NCBI GenBank assembly: GCA_041576235.1
Contig: JBFGLJ010000120.1
Coordinates: 1 to 8,916, forward strand
Direction: 5' to 3'
Source of the DNA: JABDII01 sp041576235
GTDB taxonomy: Bacteria > Gemmatimonadota > Gemmatimonadetes > Gemmatimonadales > GWC2-71-9
DNA: 8,916 nucleotides
This document shows, piece after piece, positions 6,331 through 8,916 of the stretch. Within the stretch, counting starts at the first letter, position 1. Every line of letters begins with the position of its first letter. Both the position numbers and the translations under genes were made by a program. The notes below the pieces were generated by a model. The model made no database searches. It worked only from the letters and a program-made list of their open reading frames with translations, and was not told the DNA's origin.

Positions 6331-8062
6331 ATCGGCGCTCCAGCTCCGCTCGCGGCAGTTGCACCAGGGTCGCGCGACCGTGCACATCGTGCGGCGGGAG
6401 CTGGGTCTCGAACAACCGAAGCAACAGGGCGCGCATCTCGGCCTCGCTCAGCCGCTGCCCCGCCTTGACGGCCGCTCGACAGGCATAGGTGGCCGCGAAC
6501 CGTTCCAGCTGATTGGCCCAGCCCCCGAAGCGTCCCCGGGCCAGGTCGGCAACCATCTCCTGAAAGCACTGGGTCGCGTCGAATCGAGGATGCGGGGCTG
6601 GGACCGCCGTGAGCACAACCGTGCGACCACCGAACCCTTCGATGTCGAAACCGATCTGTGCCAACGCTTCGCGATGCACCTCGACCACCTCCAACTCTTC
6701 ATCGGTCAGGTCCACCGTGATGGGCAAGAGCAGCCGCTGCGACATAGCCTCTGCTCCCTGGAGCTGCAACATGAACGCCTCGTACAACACCCGTTCATGG
6801 GCCGCGTGTTGATCGACAATCACCAATCCGTCGGGACCTTCATAGGTGATGTAGGTGTCGAAGGCCTGAAAGAGCGGTACCCGGAACCCGTCCTCGGACG
6901 GGTCCGTCCCGCCCTCGGGGCCCGGCTCGGCGAGGTCCCCGTGGCCTGAGTGCGGGTGGGATGTGCCTGGCTCGGCAGGGGGAGCGAAGAGGGTCCTCGC
7001 GTCCCGCCCGGCGCCGCGCCCCGAGGCCGCTGGCTCGGGCATGGGGCGCCACGTGCCCGCTGTGGCGGCGGCGATGGGCGTGCCGAGCGCCGCTCGAATG
7101 GCCTCCTCGATGGCGCGCTCGAGCCCAAACCGATCGCGAAACCGGACCTCGCGCTTGGCCGGATGCACATTGACATCGACATCGCCCGGTGCCGTGTCGA
7201 TGGCGAGGCAGAGCGACGGCCGGTCGCCGGGATGGATGGCTGCGCGGTACCCGGCTTCCGCCGCCCGAATCAGGAACGGGTCCTTGAACGGGCGGCCGTT
7301 CACCAACAGCAGGGTGCGGCGCCCGCTCGGGGCGGCGTCGGCCGGGCGTTGGGCGAAGCCCTCGACCCTGAACCCGCCAACGGCGTAATCGACCGGCACC
7401 AGCGTCCCGGCTAGATCGCGCCCCCAGATCCCGACCAGCCGCTCGAGCACTGAGTGTCCGGCAGGCACATTGAGCCGCGGCCTGCCGTCGACCACCAACT
7501 CGAACCCGACGGCCGGGTGCGCCAGGGCCAGGGTCGCCACGGCGTCCTGGGAAGCCCGGGTCTCGCTCCCGACCGATCGCAGGAACTTTCGCCGCGCAGG
7601 CGTATTGAAGAAGAGACCGCGCACGGTCACCGTGGTGCCGCGTTGCCGGGCGACGGGCTTGACATCGTCGATCCGACCGCCGGTGACGGTGATCTCGGTC
7701 CCCTCGCCCTCACCATCGGAGGTCGTGAGGGTGAAGCGGGAGACCGACGCGATGGACGGGAGGGCCTCGCCACGGAATCCAAGGGTGGACACCCCCACGA
7801 GGTCGGACGCGCTGGCGATCTTGCTGGTGGCGTGCCGTTCGAGCGCGAGCACGGCACCGGCCCGGTTCATGCCGATCCCGTCATCGCGAACGGTGATGCG
7901 TGTCTTCCCACCCTTCTCCAGTTCGACCGCGACGTGCCGGGCGCCGGCGTCGATCGCGTTCTCCACCAACTCCTTGACGACGGACGCTGGTCGTTCGACC
8001 ACCTCGCCCGCTGCGATCTGATCCGCGACGGCGTCGGGAAGGATGGCGATACGGTGCGTCAC
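6317..8062 (-). CDS. mutL: DNA mismatch repair protein MutL (endonuclease type)
   Basis: Links MutS mismatch recognition to strand incision. 581 residues from GTG at 8062. The N-terminal GHKL ATPase shows ADQIAAGEVVERPASVVKEL (13-32), ELVENAIDAGA (31-41, catalytic Glu34), DDGIGM (60-65), ATSKI (78-82), GFRGEALPSIASV (95-107) and FFNTPARRKFL (151-161). A Pro/Gly-rich linker spans about 327-395. The C-terminal domain carries the nicking motif DQHAAHERVLYE (417-428), matching DQHA(X)2E(X)4E, plus ACRAAVKAG (111 residues later) and a terminal FGR. The later CPHGRP metal motif is replaced by DVHGRA at 559-564. GTG at 8062 is preferred: it has GGAAG at 8 nt, overlaps the upstream stop as GTGA, and gives the usual MutL N-terminus with the strand starting at residue 5. 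An ATG at 8089 would add nine residues and has no Shine-Dalgarno; the frame back to 8386 is rejected. No mutS is in the window. Confidence 0.95.
   Translation of the reverse strand: MTHRIAILPDAVADQIAAGEVVERPASVVKELVENAIDAGARHVAVELEKGGKTRITVRDDGIGMNRAGAVLALERHATSKIASASDLVGVSTLGFRGEALPSIASVSRFTLTTSDGEGEGTEITVTGGRIDDVKPVARQRGTTVTVRGLFFNTPARRKFLRSVGSETRASQDAVATLALAHPAVGFELVVDGRPRLNVPAGHSVLERLVGIWGRDLAGTLVPVDYAVGGFRVEGFAQRPADAAPSGRRTLLLVNGRPFKDPFLIRAAEAGYRAAIHPGDRPSLCLAIDTAPGDVDVNVHPAKREVRFRDRFGLERAIEEAIRAALGTPIAAATAGTWRPMPEPAASGRGAGRDARTLFAPPAEPGTSHPHSGHGDLAEPGPEGGTDPSEDGFRVPLFQAFDTYITYEGPDGLVIVDQHAAHERVLYEAFMLQLQGAEAMSQRLLLPITVDLTDEELEVVEVHREALAQIGFDIEGFGGRTVVLTAVPAPHPRFDATQCFQEMVADLARGRFGGWANQLERFAATYACRAAVKAGQRLSEAEMRALLLRLFETQLPPHDVHGRATLVQLPRAELERRFGRS
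6338..6341 (-). promoter_or_regulatory. Shine-Dalgarno site supporting the TTG start of miaA
   Basis: GGAG on the minus strand, 7 nt before TTG at 6330, inside the last codons of mutL. It decides between TTG at 6330 and the upstream ATG at 6387. Confidence 0.55.
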
Positions 8063-8916
8063 TGAGACGGCTTCCGTCCCGGAATCCATCTGAGGACGAC
8101 GAACGCGTCCGACCGCATCCAGCCATCCTGGTTCGATGGCGCGCGAACCAAACGCCAGCCGCGGTTGGCCGACTGGAGTTCCACCGCCGCTCCTGATTCC
8201 GCCGAGCCGATGTGCGGCGCCCGTTCGTGTGGGGAAACTCGGAGCGGCGTCTTCCGGAGCACGAGCGCGATGGGACGTCGCAATGTGCGCTCGACCCCGA
8301 GCGCGGCGCCGCCCATCATCAAGGCGATCCCGAGCACGATGGCCCAGCGGCGGACCAGCACGGGTTTGACAATGATCCCCCCCCAACCCAGCACCCAGAG
8401 CAGCCCGGCGAGGACGAGCAGCTCGTCGCGGGTGATGAGGGGTACGCGGAGGAGCGTGGCCGAGGTGTTATCTGGTGGGGGCACCAACTGGAGGGCCCGG
8501 CGGATCCTCATGTTTCGGGGCGCCAGACGGGCCGCCATGTTCCACGCCCATTGGGCACGGGTCTCCTCTCCCAGGCGGTAATAGGAGGCGCCGAGGTTAT
8601 ACCAGTGAGCGGGCACATGAGGGGCCAGGACGACGCGCTGCTGAAATCCTTCGGCGGCACGACTGAGCGACCCGACCTCATACGCCGCTTCGGGGGACGG
8701 CGCGGTGGAAGGCGTCTGCCCCATGAGGGGCGTCCCCAGGACCAGCAGCAGGCCGGCGGCCGCTGTGGACCGCCGCCCCCAGCGCCTGCGATCGGGTGGC
8801 GCGGCAGGGTTCGGACGAACCGGCGCTCCCACCTCGGCCAAGAGGTCCTGCACCTCGGCGAGAACGGCGGAGAGCCCGGGATCGTCGGTACCCAGACCCC
8901 TGCCCCTGCCCCCGCC
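8059..8916 (-). CDS. BatE-like TPR and SH3-domain membrane protein (5' end beyond the right edge)
   Basis: The frame is open from the stop at 8059 to the window edge. Numbering from an in-frame GTG at 8853: a hydrophobic segment at 30-45 ending near GQTPS, resembling a signal or membrane anchor; a TPR-like region at about 55-122 (AEGFQQRVVLAP, HWYNLGASYYRLGEETRAQ, MAARLAPRNMRIRRAL); two transmembrane helices at about 144-158 and 170-188; and a bacterial SH3-like domain at about 200-255 (PLRVSPHERAPHIGSAESGA, WRLVRAP, GWMRSDAFVVL). TPR followed by membrane helices and SH3 is the layout of BatE proteins of the BatABCDE aerotolerance cluster. The 21 codons before the GTG stay in frame, the GTG has no Shine-Dalgarno, and a 28-residue polar stretch before the first hydrophobic segment is unusual. 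The true start is therefore probably outside the window, possibly as a BatD-BatE fusion (inference). The stop overlaps mutL by 4 nt. Confidence 0.75.
   Translation of the reverse strand, partial: GGGRGRGLGTDDPGLSAVLAEVQDLLAEVGAPVRPNPAAPPDRRRWGRRSTAAAGLLLVLGTPLMGQTPSTAPSPEAAYEVGSLSRAAEGFQQRVVLAPHVPAHWYNLGASYYRLGEETRAQWAWNMAARLAPRNMRIRRALQLVPPPDNTSATLLRVPLITRDELLVLAGLLWVLGWGGIIVKPVLVRRWAIVLGIALMMGGAALGVERTLRRPIALVLRKTPLRVSPHERAPHIGSAESGAAVELQSANRGWRLVRAPSNQDGWMRSDAFVVLRWIPGRKPSQ
8071..8075 (-). promoter_or_regulatory. Shine-Dalgarno site supporting the GTG start of mutL
   Basis: GGAAG on the minus strand, 8 nt before GTG at 8062, within the last codons of the upstream gene. Together with the GTGA stop/start overlap it favours 8062 over the ATG at 8089. 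Confidence 0.55.
8377..8384. repeat. Eight-base C/G homopolymer inside the BatE-like gene
   Basis: Eight consecutive C on the plus strand (G8 in the coding sense) encode the W-G-G-I part of the first internal membrane helix of the BatE-like protein. The frame is intact here. One base gained or lost would shift the frame and remove the second helix and SH3 domain. Confidence 0.9.

Noticed and set aside
7454..8065. A plus-strand frame of 203 codons opposite the mutL ATPase region
   Set aside because: It mirrors conserved GHKL motifs on the other strand and has no independent signature.
8063..8386. An N-terminal extension of mutL back to 8386 (or to ATG 8089)
   Set aside because: The added residues come from another frame of the BatE-like gene and are Arg/His-rich; GTG 8062 has a ribosome site and gives the standard MutL N-terminus.
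8891..8916. A G-rich repeat (GGGGCA-like units) at the right edge
   Set aside because: Three imperfect units in a GC-rich coding frame, cut by the window end; too short to call a tandem repeat.

Overview
The window comes from a GC-rich bacterial chromosome, roughly two thirds G+C by eye, and every supported gene lies on the minus strand, so transcription runs from the right edge to the left edge. The gene set (a BatE-like TPR/SH3 protein, mutL, miaA, bshA, uppP, a birA-type ligase without an HTH domain, coaX), a lipoprotein and an outer-membrane protein implying a Gram-negative envelope, and the general look of the proteins suggest Gemmatimonadota. That assignment is inference from gene content and protein style; there is no rRNA gene here to prove it.

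Right-hand block (8916 down to 1914): a tightly packed seven-gene run. In order of transcription: the C-terminal part of a BatE-like membrane protein (its 5' end is outside the window), mutL (mismatch repair), miaA (tRNA A37 prenylation), bshA (first step of bacillithiol synthesis), uppP (undecaprenyl pyrophosphate phosphatase), birA (biotin-protein ligase) and coaX (type III pantothenate kinase). Junctions are 4-nt overlaps (GTGA before mutL, ATGA before uppP and birA), a 14-nt overlap (mutL/miaA), or gaps of 6 nt (miaA/bshA) and 9 nt (birA/coaX). This is one operon by every visible criterion. It mixes genome maintenance, tRNA modification, thiol redox, cell-wall lipid recycling and cofactor supply. 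I see no internal terminator, and the promoter must lie beyond the right edge.

The 94-bp gap (1820-1913) is the only real intergenic space. It carries a convincing sigma70-like promoter and a Shine-Dalgarno sequence for the next gene.

Left-hand block (1819 down to 1): four short genes, again with tiny gaps or overlaps: a polytopic inner-membrane protein (209 aa), a two-helix membrane protein (99 aa), a lipoprotein with two cysteines besides the lipidated one (148 aa), and the N-terminal 146 residues of a secreted, probably beta-barrel outer-membrane protein cut by the left edge. I do not recognise the first three as named families. Together they look like a small envelope-spanning cassette and are the least explained part of the window.

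No tRNA, rRNA, CRISPR array, insertion sequence, integrase, phage gene or large repeat was seen. The region looks like ordinary core chromosome with one uncharacterised envelope cassette attached.
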